Below are positions 35,935-54,585 of a stretch of 64,000 nt of DNA, piece after piece. The notes under the pieces were generated by a model. It did not search any database. It was not told the DNA's origin and saw only the letters and a list, made by a program, of their open reading frames with translations. The translations under genes and the position numbers were made by a program. The stretch is from Leptospira ainazelensis (GTDB lineage Bacteria; Spirochaetota; Leptospiria; Leptospirales; Leptospiraceae). The stretch lies in NCBI RefSeq assembly GCF_016918785.1, contig NZ_JAFFPT010000014.1, positions 74,848-138,847 on the forward strand. Direction: 5' to 3'. Position 1 is the stretch's first letter. Every line of letters starts with the position of its first letter.

Positions 35935-36478
35935 ATTTCTTTCTATCCCCGTTAATTCCGGATGCTACCAATTTTCACTGTCAGTTTCAATGACAAAGAG
36001 ATTGAATCAATCAAATTCCAGAATTACGATATTCTAAAAATCGGATAAAACCGTAAAAACCCAAACTCATTCTTTTAAACGGTTTGAATTCGGAGTTCCT
36101 GATTTTTTTTTGCAATCAAGGGACTCCTATATTAACCTTCCATCAATCGATTTTTCTCAGAGATCGGAAAAGAGAAACTAAGGACTTCTCCACGAAATCC
36201 GAATTGGATGGATTCATAAAATTCCGCCCTAAACCCGAGCCGATTTTTGCGGGCTTGTTATTTCGGATGGGAGAAAACGATACTTTAGTGCGGACTATGA
36301 GTTCATTTTCTATAAGAAAGGAAGTTTTGTTTTATTTATAAGAAAAATAGGCACGAGAACTCCATAAAAATATCATAAAGTGGGAATTCTTCTCACGAAC
36401 TCTTTCATTTTGATTTGTTTGATTTTTGAAAGAAAACAAGAGGATTCAAAATTTAGAATATTTTCTTTTCGCGTTTCG
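35935..36478. other. Non-coding gap
   Basis: AT-rich with no protein-like frame that I trust. It should contain the promoter for the GHKL/FabG-like pair; no box is clear. Confidence 0.4.
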
Positions 36479-36733
36479 CATAACCTACCCACTAAGTGAA
36501 CTGATTCTTTCAAAAAATTTGTCGTAACAACGACAATCCTTCCGTGAAACGAAATCCCCGCCCTGATTTCGGGTGGTGGGGAGCGGTGGCGGGAAAACCT
36601 CGGCTGACTTTCCTCTATCAGAAAAACCTTATCTTTGCAAGTAAAAGTCTCAAATGTAGGAACTTCTACAAAAATTTTGATTTCGATCCTTGGTGATTCT
36701 AAATAGCTTTTCAACCTGTGGGGTAAGGTTATG
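36479..36733 (-). repeat. MITE-like intergenic repeat, complete copy
   Basis: A 255-bp copy in the reverse orientation. It begins with CATAACCTACCCACTAAG (36479-36496) and ends with CCTGTGGGGTAAGGTTATG (36715-36733), imperfect inverted copies of each other. Inside are GTGGTGGGGAGCGGTGGCGG, CCTCTATCAGAAAA, ATCTTTGCAAGTA and the palindrome variant TGTAGGAACTTCTACA (36655-36670). No coding capacity. The 36734-36959 remainder shows no gene and leads into recN. Confidence 0.75.
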
Positions 36734-36959
36734 ATTCTTTACGTTCAGCGACGGTTTTACAAAAAAGTTAAAAATTCTTCTCCCATACTTTATAAATTGA
36801 TAAGTCCTCTTCGTTTACCGCGTGTTTGGCGAGAATCCGGATCGAAAAAGAATCGATTCCTTTTTTATGGAAAAAGTTTTTCGGTAAAAAAAATAACTTG
36901 CAATCAAATGTATAGCAGTTATATGAAGGGTATAATTTGTTTAGTATCCCGAGGTAAAT

Positions 36960-38666
36960 ATGCTCAAAACCCTGAATATAAGAGATTTTGCTCTGATCGA
37001 AGAAGCCTGTATTGATTTTCAAAAAGGAATGACCGTAATCACCGGAGAGACTGGGGCCGGGAAATCCCTGATTCTGGACGCAATTTCTTCACTTTTGGGA
37101 GGAAAGAGCAGCCCGATGGAAATTCGAACCGGCGCACCAAAATACGTTCTGGAAGGGGTTTTTGATCTTTCCCGAAACCCAATCGCCCAGGATTGGCTTA
37201 AGGAGAAAGGTTTTCCCTCCGATTCCAAGGAGCTTACGCTTCATCGGGAATGCAGTCGGGACGGAAAATCCCGAATTCTGATCAATCAGTCCTTAGCCTC
37301 GTCGACCACGTTGAGAGGGCTTGGGGAATTGCTCGCGGAGGTGCACAATCAAAACGATCAGATTCTTCTTTTGGATCGGAGCGAGCAGTTGGATATCATC
37401 GATCTGCACGCAGGTTTGATTCCGCTCCGAAACCAGGTGAAAGAATGTTTTTTAACTTATAAGAGTTTGAAAAAACGTCTGGAAGAATTGCGTAAGAACG
37501 AAGAGGAAAAGTCCAAACGAATCGAATTTCTTTCCTTTCAAATTCGAGAAATCAAAGAAGCCGACTTAAAAGACGGAGAAGAAGAGAGTTTAAACAAAGA
37601 AGAACGGCTTTTGGCCCATGGAGAACTTCTTGCGGAGAATTTTGAAATTCTTTCCTCCTATCTCGCTGATTCGGAATCCGCGATTCTTCCTTCTTTTCCC
37701 AGACTTCTGAACGCTGCGGAGAAGATCAAATCCATTCAACCGGACTTTGCCAAAACACTGGATTCCCTTCAGGAAATTTATATCCAACTCAAAGAGATCA
37801 ATTCTTCGGTTTTGGATGAAAAGGAAGAGATTTTCTTTTCGCCGGATCGTTTGCAGTTTGTTCAGTCTCGATTGGACCTCATTTCCAAACTCAAAAAGAA
37901 ATACGGTTCGGATCTTTCCGAAATTTTAGATTGTAAAAGAAAGGCGGAACAAGAGCTGGAAGCGATGGAAAAAAATTCCAAGAACAAGGAATCTATGGAA
38001 GCGGAAGTGGAGAATGTCACAACAAGACTTGGTTCTCTTTCGATCCAACTTTCCAAAGCGAGAAGGGAATCTTTGGTTCGATTTGAATCCTCCCTCAAGT
38101 CAGAATTGGAACATCTCGGAATGTCGGGCGCCGCAGTTCAAGTGGTTCTCCGTTGGGAACCGAGTCCTGAAGGGGAAATTTCAGCTTCCGGTAAGAGTTA
38201 TATCGTAAACGAAACCGGACTCGATCAACTGGAATTCTATTTTAGTCCGAATCCTGGGGAAAAACCAAGACCACTTCGAAAAATTGCCTCGGGCGGGGAA
38301 GTGTCCAGAGTGATGCTTGCGATTCGTTCGATTTTGGGAGGGCAATCCCATCTTCGAGTTCTGATCTTTGATGAGATAGACTCCGGTTTGGGCGGGGAGA
38401 TTGCGATGGACGTTGCTCGTAAACTTCGGAATTTAGCATCCAATCATCAACTCATCCTGATTACGCATCTTCAGCAAATCGCCTCGGCCGCGAATGATCA
38501 TCTCAAAATCAGTAAATTTGTCGAAGGAGGAAGAACTTTTTCCCGAGCAGAATTCTTGAGTTTAGAAGAACGGACCTTGGAACTTGCAAGAATGATTTCG
38601 GGTCAAAGGGTTTCGAAAGGCGCTCTTGAGCATGCAAAGGAACTGCTGAAAAAACAGGCGGTCTAA
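36960..38666 (+). CDS. recN: DNA repair protein RecN
   Basis: SMC-like ATPase for double-strand break repair. The 568-residue protein has Walker [14 protein letters not shown] (about 27-39), a long coiled-coil arm in the middle, and the C-terminal half of the ATPase with [12 protein letters not shown] (signature), [12 protein letters not shown] (Walker B) and [10 protein letters not shown]. The length matches RecN. GAGG lies just before the ATG. Confidence 0.97.
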   Translation: MLKTLNIRDFALIEEACIDFQKGMTVITGETGAGKSLILDAISSLLGGKSSPMEIRTGAPKYVLEGVFDLSRNPIAQDWLKEKGFPSDSKELTLHRECSRDGKSRILINQSLASSTTLRGLGELLAEVHNQNDQILLLDRSEQLDIIDLHAGLIPLRNQVKECFLTYKSLKKRLEELRKNEEEKSKRIEFLSFQIREIKEADLKDGEEESLNKEERLLAHGELLAENFEILSSYLADSESAILPSFPRLLNAAEKIKSIQPDFAKTLDSLQEIYIQLKEINSSVLDEKEEIFFSPDRLQFVQSRLDLISKLKKKYGSDLSEILDCKRKAEQELEAMEKNSKNKESMEAEVENVTTRLGSLSIQLSKARRESLVRFESSLKSELEHLGMSGAAVQVVLRWEPSPEGEISASGKSYIVNETGLDQLEFYFSPNPGEKPRPLRKIASGGEVSRVMLAIRSILGGQSHLRVLIFDEIDSGLGGEIAMDVARKLRNLASNHQLILITHLQQIASAANDHLKISKFVEGGRTFSRAEFLSLEERTLELARMISGQRVSKGALEHAKELLKKQAV

Positions 38667-38778
38667 CTGTGGATCTTTTCCATTGAGAATCCCTGGAAAA
38701 AGGGTGGGCGCAGATTAGAAAACTGTTTGGCAGTAACAAGAGAGTTTTAAACTCTACTTATGGGAGAATTTTACTCAA

Positions 38779-39384
38779 ATGTTTTTAGCCAAATCTGATT
38801 CTCTAATTTCTGCGATCCCCCCAGAATCGGTTCCTATCGTTATCGTTTTAGTTTCTATCGTTGGTTTCACCATCATCATCGAAAGGATGCTCTATTTTTC
38901 AAAGTGGAAGCCGATCACTCCGACGGATTGGAGAGCTCTCAAAGACTTGTTCCGCCAAAAGAATTGGGACACGGCGACTGACTTTCTTAAAAACCTAAGT
39001 AACGGGCCGGCTTCCCAAGTTCTCCAAGCGGGAATCGAATCCTCTCGTAAAAACCTAGACGCAGCGGAAGAAGAAATGTTATCCGCAGGTTTTGCTCAAA
39101 TCCTCAAGATGGAAAGATTTCTTTCCGGTCTGGGAACGATCGCGACCATCTCTCCTCTTTTGGGAGTTTTAGGAACGGTTTTAGGAATCATTCGTTCCTT
39201 TGAAGAAGGTTCGGGAACTCGCGGGGCAGAAGTAGGGATCAGCGAGGCGTTGATAACTACCGCGATGGGTTTAGCGATTGCGATTCCGGCTTACGTCGCC
39301 TACAATTACTTTCAAAAGAAAAAAGAAGATACAATCGCCGAGATGGAAAATCTTTCCGGTCAAGCGATCAAATATCTGAAGTAA
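38779..39384 (+). CDS. MotA/TolQ/ExbB proton-channel family protein
   Basis: The 201-residue inner-membrane protein has three helices and the family segment [20 protein letters not shown] (about 115-134). It forms a proton-driven motor with the ExbD-like product of the next gene, one base downstream. The usual target is TonB-dependent uptake or Tol; no tonB gene is nearby, and bamA follows directly. Confidence 0.93.
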   Translation: MFLAKSDSLISAIPPESVPIVIVLVSIVGFTIIIERMLYFSKWKPITPTDWRALKDLFRQKNWDTATDFLKNLSNGPASQVLQAGIESSRKNLDAAEEEMLSAGFAQILKMERFLSGLGTIATISPLLGVLGTVLGIIRSFEEGSGTRGAEVGISEALITTAMGLAIAIPAYVAYNYFQKKKEDTIAEMENLSGQAIKYLK

Positions 39385-39385
39385 T

Positions 39386-39835
39386 ATGAAATTTAGAAAG
39401 TTCCGATCTTCATCAGGTAGGGCCGGTCAAATCGAATTGGCCCCTTTGATCGACGTTATTAGTTTTATCGTAATTTATTTTTTGATGAACGCGACCTTAG
39501 AAAAATCCACCGTAATGAAGATAGAATTGCCTCGATCTTCTTCAACGGCCCAGGAAAAGAAAAAGGACGAACTTGTGATTACCATCAACAAAGATGGAAA
39601 GATATTTTTGGACAAAGATACGGATCCCGTTCCTCTGGAAAAACTTACCGATAAAATCAACGTATTTTTAGGTCCTTTGGATAAAAGAGAACCGGGTAAA
39701 AACAGAGTGATCATTCGTGGAGACGGTACTGCGAGTTATCAAACCGTAATCAAAGTAATCGATAAGGTAAACGAGGCAGGAGTGAGTAAGTTTAACCTCG
39801 CGATGGTTAGACAGTCGGGAGCCGGAGAAAAATAA
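39386..39835 (+). CDS. ExbD/TolR-family biopolymer transport protein
   Basis: The 149-residue protein has one N-terminal helix (about 19-40) with the key D23 (APLIDVISF), the proton-carrying aspartate of ExbD/TolR, followed by a periplasmic domain. Pairs with the ExbB-like protein immediately upstream. Confidence 0.93.
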   Translation: MKFRKFRSSSGRAGQIELAPLIDVISFIVIYFLMNATLEKSTVMKIELPRSSSTAQEKKKDELVITINKDGKIFLDKDTDPVPLEKLTDKINVFLGPLDKREPGKNRVIIRGDGTASYQTVIKVIDKVNEAGVSKFNLAMVRQSGAGEK

Positions 39836-39893
39836 ATACCGGCCTTTCGCGGTTTGATTCTGTAAGCAAATATCTGGTGGCTCAGTCTTTAAC

Positions 39894-42782
<2,889 letters not shown>

Positions 42783-42784
42783 CC

Positions 42785-44980
<2,196 letters not shown>

Positions 44981-45037
44981 GGAAGGGGTAAGTTTACTTT
45001 CCCGAAATCCGATACTAGTAGCAGACAGGAAACCCAG

Positions 45038-45478
45038 ATGAAGAAAATATTCGTGATATCCCTATTGCTTCTCACTGCCTCTTCCGGTATTTACGCCGGA
45101 AAGTCCCAAGGTGTTGTGGAAGAGTTTAACAAAGTAGAAGAATTTAACAAAAACATCAAAATTTCGGACGCATTCAAAAAAGCGACCCTCGAAAAAAATC
45201 TCCTCTCCGCCGTAAAATACACCCTCCATCATAGATATCTTGAATACAAGGAAATCACAAAGGATCTCAATGTGGAAACGATGTTGTATGAACCTCAAAA
45301 GGGAACTTACACCGTCTATGTGAAATATAAGAAATTCCTTTTTTTCTATAGTTACAAAATGGATCCTGAAATCTATCTTCAAACTCCTGAAAACGAAGTC
45401 TTTTATATCCGCCCGGAAAACTTGGACGATCCCCACAAAGAAAGCGCCGCCACTCCCGAAGTTAAACCCGGTAAGTGA
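45038..45478 (+). CDS. Unknown small secreted protein
   Basis: A 146-residue protein with a clear signal peptide (about 1-20, ending GIYA). The mature part contains a near-repeat (VEEFNKVEEFNKN) and aromatic-rich strands (KKFLFFYSYK). I do not recognise a family. It is probably periplasmic or surface-exposed. Confidence 0.7.
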   Translation: MKKIFVISLLLLTASSGIYAGKSQGVVEEFNKVEEFNKNIKISDAFKKATLEKNLLSAVKYTLHHRYLEYKEITKDLNVETMLYEPQKGTYTVYVKYKKFLFFYSYKMDPEIYLQTPENEVFYIRPENLDDPHKESAATPEVKPGK

Positions 45479-45503
45479 TTCTTTTTTACTGAGTATTTTC
45501 TTT

Positions 45504-46349
<846 letters not shown>

Positions 46350-46364
46350 TTCGCCAAAAATTCT

Positions 46365-47540
46365 ATGAGAAAAAAAGAATATTCGAATGCTCCGATTCAG
46401 AAGATCAAAATCGGCGTAGACGCAAGACCGTTTTCCACTCCTGTTTCGGGAGTGGGAAAGATGATTCACAGCGCGCTTTTGGATCTGGGAAAGGATCCTA
46501 GTTTTGAATTTTATCTTTTCTCTCACAGGGATCTTCATCCCAGTTATTCCGATCTTTTAAAACTTCCGGGGATTCGATTTATCAAAGGTGAAGGATTTCT
46601 TTCCAAAAAAGGAGGAATCTATTTTGCGATTGCTCTTCCTCTCCAACTTCGAAAGATCCAACTCGATCTTTTTTGGGGAACTCAACAGGTTTTTCCTCCG
46701 TTTCTTTCCAAAAACACCGCTACCGTTCTGACTTATAACGATCTGGTAGCGTATCGTTTTCCGGAAACTATGAGAACCCTCGCGAGGCTCCAGCAAAAAT
46801 TTTATCTTTCCCGTTCCATTCGCCGCGCGGACAAACTCCTTCCGATTTCGGAATCCACAAAAAACGAGGTTGCTGAATTTTTTCACATTCCATTCGAAAA
46901 GATGCAAGTGGTTTATCCGGGGATAGAACTTTCCGAATTCCAGGGTTTTCTTAAGAAAAAACCCGGAACTCGCGTCGATTCGCTTCCCAAAAAATACTTT
47001 CTTTCAGTATCCACGGTCGAACCCCGTAAAAATTATTCGTTCTTGTATAAGGCTTATTTGGAATATTCAAAATCCGTAAAGCCGAGTCAAAAGTTTTCCT
47101 GGGTGATCGGAGGAAAGGCCGGTTGGGAAGATCCGGAATTTATCGAGACGCTCCGAAGCGATCAGAGCAAAAAAATCGGAATCCACTGGATTGAAAGTCC
47201 GACCGACGTGGAACTCGCGCACATGTACAAAAAGTGTTCTTTGTTCTTATTTTCTTCATTATACGAAGGATTTGGAATTCCTCTTTTAGAAGCTCTCAGT
47301 TTACAAAAACCGGCGATCGTTACCGATCTTTCCGTTTTTCGGGAAATCGGAGGAAATCGGATTCAGTATTTAAAATTGGAACAGGATCTTTGGGTGAAAG
47401 CGCTTCTTGATTTTTCTAAAAAACCCCATCCGGGTAAAAAGGTGGATCTTCGAAAATTCTACCGGAGCGCCGCCGCAAAGACGATCGCGGATCAAATTCG
47501 TGAAGTTCTAAAATCTAAAACCATTTCCTCCAGCCGCTAA
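46365..47540 (+). CDS. Glycosyltransferase, GT4 family
   Basis: The 391-residue GT-B-fold enzyme has the GT4 donor-binding segment SLYEGFGIPLLEAL (about 305-318) and the N-terminal SGVGKMI glycine loop. It probably acts in surface polysaccharide synthesis; donor and acceptor are unknown. The 3' end overlaps the convergent small gene by 26 bases. Confidence 0.88.
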   Translation: MRKKEYSNAPIQKIKIGVDARPFSTPVSGVGKMIHSALLDLGKDPSFEFYLFSHRDLHPSYSDLLKLPGIRFIKGEGFLSKKGGIYFAIALPLQLRKIQLDLFWGTQQVFPPFLSKNTATVLTYNDLVAYRFPETMRTLARLQQKFYLSRSIRRADKLLPISESTKNEVAEFFHIPFEKMQVVYPGIELSEFQGFLKKKPGTRVDSLPKKYFLSVSTVEPRKNYSFLYKAYLEYSKSVKPSQKFSWVIGGKAGWEDPEFIETLRSDQSKKIGIHWIESPTDVELAHMYKKCSLFLFSSLYEGFGIPLLEALSLQKPAIVTDLSVFREIGGNRIQYLKLEQDLWVKALLDFSKKPHPGKKVDLRKFYRSAAAKTIADQIREVLKSKTISSSR

Positions 47541-47925
47541 GTCTGGAAAGCGTTCCTGAAAATTCCAAACCGATCTTAGAATCGATTTGAAGATGAATTC
47601 TTTTTCGATCCAAGGGTTGGAGTCGAACCGTAAATTCTTCTTCTCCATTCTTAAAACTCAAATAATCCGGTAAAAACTCGAGAGTATTCTTTTTAGAATT
47701 TCCATTCAAAGGAATTGTAAGCTCTTTAGCGGTTTCTTTTCCTTTCAAAAGGATCCGGATCCGATTTTCTTGGAGTTCCAGTTTCGCTTTCCGAATGGTT
47801 TCGGAAAAATAAGGTTCTTTAGAAGCGGGGGTCGAGATCATTCCGGAACCTCCGAAACGATCCGTTTTTAGATACGTTGAGAATTCTTCCGGACCTGAAA
47901 AGTAATTGTAAAAGACTGGATTCAC
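47515..47925 (-). CDS. Unknown small protein
   Basis: A 136-residue soluble protein, rich in beta strands. No family recognised. It converges on the glycosyltransferase gene with overlapping 3' ends. Confidence 0.55.
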   Translation of the reverse strand: MNPVFYNYFSGPEEFSTYLKTDRFGGSGMISTPASKEPYFSETIRKAKLELQENRIRILLKGKETAKELTIPLNGNSKKNTLEFLPDYLSFKNGEEEFTVRLQPLDRKRIHLQIDSKIGLEFSGTLSRLSGWRKWF

Positions 47926-48013
47926 TGGCGTGGTCCCAGTTTGAAAGAACGTCGTAAGCTGGAAAGATTTTTTCCATTTACATTCTTTTCGATTTTGGGA
48001 GAATGCTTAAGAG

Positions 48014-48511
48014 ATGTTTCTCACACGTTGTTTTTTTCTTCTTCTCTTATTTTGGATCTCCGCCTGTCATTCTTCGAAAGAAGAATCGGTTCTTTATAAA
48101 CTCAAACTGACCGACTTCGACGGTCGATTGACAAGTCTTCAGGAATACAAGGGAAGGGTTTTACTCTTAGACGTTTGGGCTTCTTGGTGTGAACCTTGTA
48201 AGGATGCGGTTCCGGTCTTAGAAAAACTTTCCAAAGATCTGCAAGGTAAGAATGGGATTCTTTTGGGGATCAACACCGAGCCGGACCTCAGCAAAGACGA
48301 ACACGTCCAAGCGGCTCGGGAATTCGGGATTACCTATCCATCCTTTGTGGACCGAGATTTTGAATTGATAAACGAATTTAAGGTAGAAGGTCAACCGGCG
48401 CTCCTCGTATTTAGCGTCTCCGGAAAACTTTTGAAAATTCAGTATGGAATTCAAGAGAGAGACTACCCAAAACTCCGAGCCAATTTTTCAAATTGGTTCA
48501 CTGCACCATAA
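48014..48511 (+). CDS. TlpA/thioredoxin-like lipoprotein
   Basis: The 165-residue protein has a lipoprotein signal ending FWISAC (lipid Cys18) and a periplasmic thioredoxin fold with W-C59-E-P-C62. TlpA/ResA-type proteins reduce disulfides, for example in cytochrome c maturation. The cbb3 genes are about 47 kb away, so a link is only a guess. Confidence 0.85.
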   Translation: MFLTRCFFLLLLFWISACHSSKEESVLYKLKLTDFDGRLTSLQEYKGRVLLLDVWASWCEPCKDAVPVLEKLSKDLQGKNGILLGINTEPDLSKDEHVQAAREFGITYPSFVDRDFELINEFKVEGQPALLVFSVSGKLLKIQYGIQERDYPKLRANFSNWFTAP

Positions 48512-48663
48512 TATTGTATAACACGGTAAATAAATAAGACCTTCTCGAAAACGATCCAAAAAAAAGGGTTTATTTCTTAGGTTCCCTATTTAATTTTGAA
48601 TCCTTGCCGGCAGGATCTTGCCGGAATCCCTAAGTTGTATTAAACTAAAGATATCAGGAGTGA

Positions 48664-50718
<2,055 letters not shown>

Positions 50719-50745
50719 AATTTTCCGATCTTTCGAATTTCAAAG

Positions 50746-50772
50746 GCCAGCCCTCAAAAGCTGGCTTTTTTA
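50746..50772 (+). terminator. Rho-independent terminator after the acyl-CoA synthetase gene
   Basis: A hairpin with stem GCCAGC/GCTGGC around an eight-base loop, followed by a run of Ts (TTTTTTAT). It lies about 28 bp after the stop codon, on the same strand. Confidence 0.85.
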
Positions 50773-50814
50773 TTTCTTCGGAGAATCCGGCCGGGTACCG
50801 ATATAAAAGAATAT

Positions 50815-51501
50815 ATGGCCGGCACTCAGAAACAACTCCGGAAATCCTCCGTATTTTCCCCCTCGGGGCACGGAGATTTATACGCACTGGACAATCTTTA
50901 TCTTTCTCCGATGAGAGAAAACGAGGTCTGGAACTTTTCCCAGGTATTACAATTCTCGCCATACAATCTGGGTTTTCTTTGTATACGTTCGATTCTGACC
51001 GCAAATCTTTCGAAAAACCCGATCACCGTCGGTGGTCTCACCCCCGGTTTTGTAAGAGGCCTTTCGAAAATCGGCGGGTTTGAAAACTGGAAACAGTTTA
51101 AGACTGAAGGTTTTGTCCCGAGAGTTGTAGGAAAAGAATTTCCCCTTTCGATGAATTCTGAAATTCATCCTATACTCAATCCTGCGCTGGCTTCGTACGA
51201 AAAGGAATTGTTTGAAGAATGGAATCCAAAAGCGGTTTCCATTTTTGGGACTTGGGAGAATCAGGAAATTCTGATGACCGGAGTTTCTCTTCCCGAAGAC
51301 GAAAAAAATCTTCCTAAACTTTTAAAGGATCTGATCCAAAGTCTTTCCGGAACCTGCGGAAAGTTCTATCTTCGGACGGATAAACATTCTTATCTTTGTT
51401 TGAAAAAGGATAAGGACACATTGGGTCCGGTTTTCTTTCAAGAGAAGGAAAAGGTTTGGGATTCTTTCGTCTTTCTGATTTTGGAACGGGAAATTTCTTA
51501 A
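50815..51501 (+). CDS. Unknown soluble protein
   Basis: A 228-residue soluble protein without a signal or membrane segment. I see no recognised motif. The stop overlaps the convergent ptsI-like gene by four bases. It follows the terminator at 50746, so it has its own promoter. Confidence 0.65.
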   Translation: MAGTQKQLRKSSVFSPSGHGDLYALDNLYLSPMRENEVWNFSQVLQFSPYNLGFLCIRSILTANLSKNPITVGGLTPGFVRGLSKIGGFENWKQFKTEGFVPRVVGKEFPLSMNSEIHPILNPALASYEKELFEEWNPKAVSIFGTWENQEILMTGVSLPEDEKNLPKLLKDLIQSLSGTCGKFYLRTDKHSYLCLKKDKDTLGPVFFQEKEKVWDSFVFLILEREIS

Positions 51502-53240
51502 CTCAAATGTTTGCTAAAGAGGAAGGCTTCGATGTTTTCGTAGTTTTCTTCTTCCGAAAGTTCGATGATCTTTTTGACCAGGGTTCCCGCTTGGTGCAAG
51601 GATATGGAACGGATGATCTTTCGAATCGGATTTAAGAATGGGATCGAAACAGAAAGATCCCGAATTCCGATACCGATCAAAAAAATCGTAAAGTTCGTGT
51701 CGGACGCGAGTTCTCCGCAGATTCCCAAAGGTTTGTCGTAATCCCTTGAAACTTCCACGATCCGAATCAGCGCTCGTAAAAAAGCGATATGATAGGGATT
51801 GTAAAGAGACGATACGTGGATATTATTTCGATCCACCGCCATGATATATTGCAGAAGGTCGTTTGTTCCCACCGAAAAAAAATCGGCTTCTCTCGCGATC
51901 AAATCCAGTGCGGAAACCGCGGCTGGGGTTTCGATCATCACGCCTACTTTGATCTTCTTGTTAAACTTCTCTTTTTGAACGCTGAGTTTACGTTTACATT
52001 CTTCCAAAAGTTCCCTGGTTTTGACGATCTCGGCGGGACCGGTGATCATCGGGAGAAGAATACTTACGTTTCCAAAAGCGGAAGCTCGTAAAATCGCCGT
52101 TAGTTGTTCTCCGAACCATTCCGGATTGGAGAGAGAATACCGGATCCCTCTGTTTCCTAAAAACGGATTTTCCTCTTCTTCTCCGGTCGAAAATTTGTCG
52201 GCTCCGATATCGAAGGTGCGGATCGTGACCGGTTTGTCTTCCATTCCTTCGGCAATCGCTTTGTAAGCTCGGAATTGTTCTTCTCCGGAAACGTTACTGT
52301 CTTGGTATTTTAAGAATAGGGATTCGCTTCTAAAAAGACCGACCCCTTCGGCGCCGGAACGAATCGCTTGTTCGCAGTCGAGTTCGGATTCTAAATTACA
52401 TTTGATCTTGACCCGGATTCCGTCCTTGCTTACGGCTCTGGTTTTTTTGGTCCCACTTTCTTCCACCGGATAGGTGGAGGAAAAGCCGTAGTATTTTACC
52501 TCTTCCAAAGTCGGAAATCTTATAACGTTTCCGACTTCCGCATCCAAAAAGATGAACTCGTTGTCGCGTACATGGGAGGAAAAATCTTTCAAACCCACTA
52601 CCGTCGGAATTCCGTAGTTTCTGGCAAGAATCGCCATGTGGCCCGTCTTTCCACCGAGGTCGGTTGCGATTCCTCGAATCCTCGTTTTATCCATAAGAAT
52701 CATCTGGGAAGGAGTGAGTTCTCTTGCGACCAAGATAAGATCCTCTTTCAAACCGGATAAAAAAGAATCTTCCTCTTTTTTTCCCGCGATAAATTCGATC
52801 AATCGATTCGAGACGTCGTGAAAATGATCCACTCTTTCTCGGAAGAATTCATTCTCCATCGCGCGGAACTTTTCGGTGATTTCATGGGTTACGTTTTGAA
52901 CCGCGAGGATCGCGTTTTCTCCCAGATCCAAAATTCTTTTTTGAACCGAAGTGGAAAGACTCGGATCGGAACAGATCATCGCCTGCGTTTCTAAAATTTC
53001 CTGCACTTCTTTGTGGTCGGGGCCTGAGGATTCGACAGATGTGATAAGGATGCGAAGGCTTTCTAGGCTTTCTTCCAAAGCCGTTTTAAACTTTTCGATT
53101 TCTTCTTCTTTTGCGGATTCGTGGACATAGGTCCCGGTTAGGATCGTATTCCTTTTTTTTCCGGTTTTGAGAACCTTACCGTATAGTTTACCCGGGAAAG
53201 CGGTGATTCCGGTAAAAACTGTCCGTTTGGAGGGGATCAT
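51498..53240 (-). CDS. Phosphoenolpyruvate-protein phosphotransferase (enzyme I, PtsI-like)
   Basis: The 580-residue enzyme I phosphorylates HPr from PEP. The active-site histidine is H201 in GGKTGHMAIL (GGRTSHAAI in many family members), and the C-terminal PEP-binding barrel has VGVMIETPAAV and FSVGTNDLLQY. No HPr or sugar-specific EII gene is in this window, so it may feed a regulatory PTS rather than sugar uptake. It lies downstream of lpxC on the same strand. Confidence 0.9.
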   Translation of the reverse strand: MIPSKRTVFTGITAFPGKLYGKVLKTGKKRNTILTGTYVHESAKEEEIEKFKTALEESLESLRILITSVESSGPDHKEVQEILETQAMICSDPSLSTSVQKRILDLGENAILAVQNVTHEITEKFRAMENEFFRERVDHFHDVSNRLIEFIAGKKEEDSFLSGLKEDLILVARELTPSQMILMDKTRIRGIATDLGGKTGHMAILARNYGIPTVVGLKDFSSHVRDNEFIFLDAEVGNVIRFPTLEEVKYYGFSSTYPVEESGTKKTRAVSKDGIRVKIKCNLESELDCEQAIRSGAEGVGLFRSESLFLKYQDSNVSGEEQFRAYKAIAEGMEDKPVTIRTFDIGADKFSTGEEEENPFLGNRGIRYSLSNPEWFGEQLTAILRASAFGNVSILLPMITGPAEIVKTRELLEECKRKLSVQKEKFNKKIKVGVMIETPAAVSALDLIAREADFFSVGTNDLLQYIMAVDRNNIHVSSLYNPYHIAFLRALIRIVEVSRDYDKPLGICGELASDTNFTIFLIGIGIRDLSVSIPFLNPIRKIIRSISLHQAGTLVKKIIELSEEENYENIEAFLFSKHLS

Positions 53241-53338
53241 TTATAAAGTTGATTTCCGAGTAGAAACTCGACTACAGAATTCTCGAAAAGAAGAATCTGA
53301 CAATTCTTTTCTGAAATGGGGAAAGCTTGGATCACCTC

Positions 53339-53358
53339 AGCCTCTTTCAAAAGAGGCT
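53339..53358. other. Stem-loop between lpxC and the ptsI-like gene
   Basis: A perfect 8-bp inverted repeat AGCCTCTT / AAGAGGCT with a four-base loop. No T run follows on either strand, so it is not a classical terminator; it may be an mRNA-stability hairpin or attenuator between the two genes. Confidence 0.4.
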
Positions 53359-53381
53359 TGTATGGCAAAGATGGGAGATTT

Positions 53382-54287
53382 TTAGACGATCGCGGCTTTT
53401 CTTTTGAAAAGTGGAGTTCTTCGGCTTTTGTATTTGCTGATCTCGTCTCCGGTCACGCTGCTCATGACAAGTTTTGCCATGGAGATATCCAAAGCGTGTC
53501 CCGCCTTGGAAGCCAGATAGTGGCCGATAATCGGACGTCCCGCGATCGAAATGTCTCCGAAAAGATCCAAGATTTTATGACGCACACATTCGTTTTCAAA
53601 ACGGAGCTGCTGGTTCAAGTAACCGTCCTGTGTGAGCACGATTGCGTTGTCCAAGGATCCACCCATCGCCAATCCTCTGGCTTGTAGCGCTTCCACATCT
53701 TTTAAGAATCCAAAGGTTCTTGCCGGGAGAATCTCTTGTTTGATCTTTTCTCTGTCGAGTGCGATCGTTATACTTTGTCCTTTGAGAAGAGGGTGATTGA
53801 AATCGATTGTGTAAGTTACCTTGAGTTCGTTGCTCGGAAGAAGCACAAGATACTTGTCTCCGTCCACGACCCAAAGCGGGTTTTGCACATAAATCGGTTC
53901 TACGGTTTCCGGATATTCAACGATTCCGGCGGATTCGAGGGCTTGTAAGAATGGGAGGGAGGAGCCGTCCATGATCGGCACTTCTACGGCGTCGATTTCC
54001 AGGATCAGATCGGTCAGTCCTAAAGCATAGACCGCAGCCAGGAGGTGTTCTACGGTCTGAATTTTATAAAGTCCGTCTCCGAGCGTGGTCGCGTTGCTCG
54101 TGTCGACAACATTGCTCAGTTCGGCCGGGATCGAGGCTTTTTCCTGCCCTTTACGGTATTCAAAAACGATTCCCGTGCCGGACGAGGCGGGGTGGGCGAC
54201 TAAGTTTACTTCCTTTCCGGAATGAAGCCCGATGCCCTTGATTCTAACTGTATCCTGTATGGATCTTCTATATATAGTTTCTTTCAT
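53382..54287 (-). CDS. lpxC: UDP-3-O-acyl-N-acetylglucosamine deacetylase LpxC
   Basis: The committed, zinc-dependent step of lipid A synthesis. The 301-residue protein has zinc ligands H81 (TVEHLLAA), H237 and D241 (VRHKILDLFGD) and the general acid H264 (KAGHALD). I use the ATG at 54287 (MKETIYRRS); an in-frame TTG at 54311 is less likely. Confidence 0.95.
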   Translation of the reverse strand: MKETIYRRSIQDTVRIKGIGLHSGKEVNLVAHPASSGTGIVFEYRKGQEKASIPAELSNVVDTSNATTLGDGLYKIQTVEHLLAAVYALGLTDLILEIDAVEVPIMDGSSLPFLQALESAGIVEYPETVEPIYVQNPLWVVDGDKYLVLLPSNELKVTYTIDFNHPLLKGQSITIALDREKIKQEILPARTFGFLKDVEALQARGLAMGGSLDNAIVLTQDGYLNQQLRFENECVRHKILDLFGDISIAGRPIIGHYLASKAGHALDISMAKLVMSSVTGDEISKYKSRRTPLFKRKAAIV

Positions 54288-54585
54288 AGTTGTGCATTTT
54301 CGATTTTCCAACTGGATCCTTACTCAAAAGACATCCGGCGGAGCGTCGAAGTTCGCTTTTCGTATTCCAAAGAACCCAATTCTACCGAAGTTTTCGGTTT
54401 TGTTGGAACTCCTTTTATCCCTATATAAGCAAGGTCTATGCCAAAGGGTGTATTAAAAGCTGTTTTTTCAGGCTAACCAGAGCGGGTTTACGACCGGATG
54501 CGACATAATTTGAAATAAATTTCTGACAAACCGTCTCTTTTCTGCAACAGTGTATCTACTCGGACACAGGTTATTGTCCCATCGA

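Noticed and set aside
36084..36341. An 85-codon open frame in the gap before the repeat
   Set aside because: No similarity, no ribosome-binding site, atypical composition.
53339..53358. Terminator between lpxC and the ptsI-like gene
   Set aside because: The stem is perfect but there is no T run on either side; kept only as a stem-loop.
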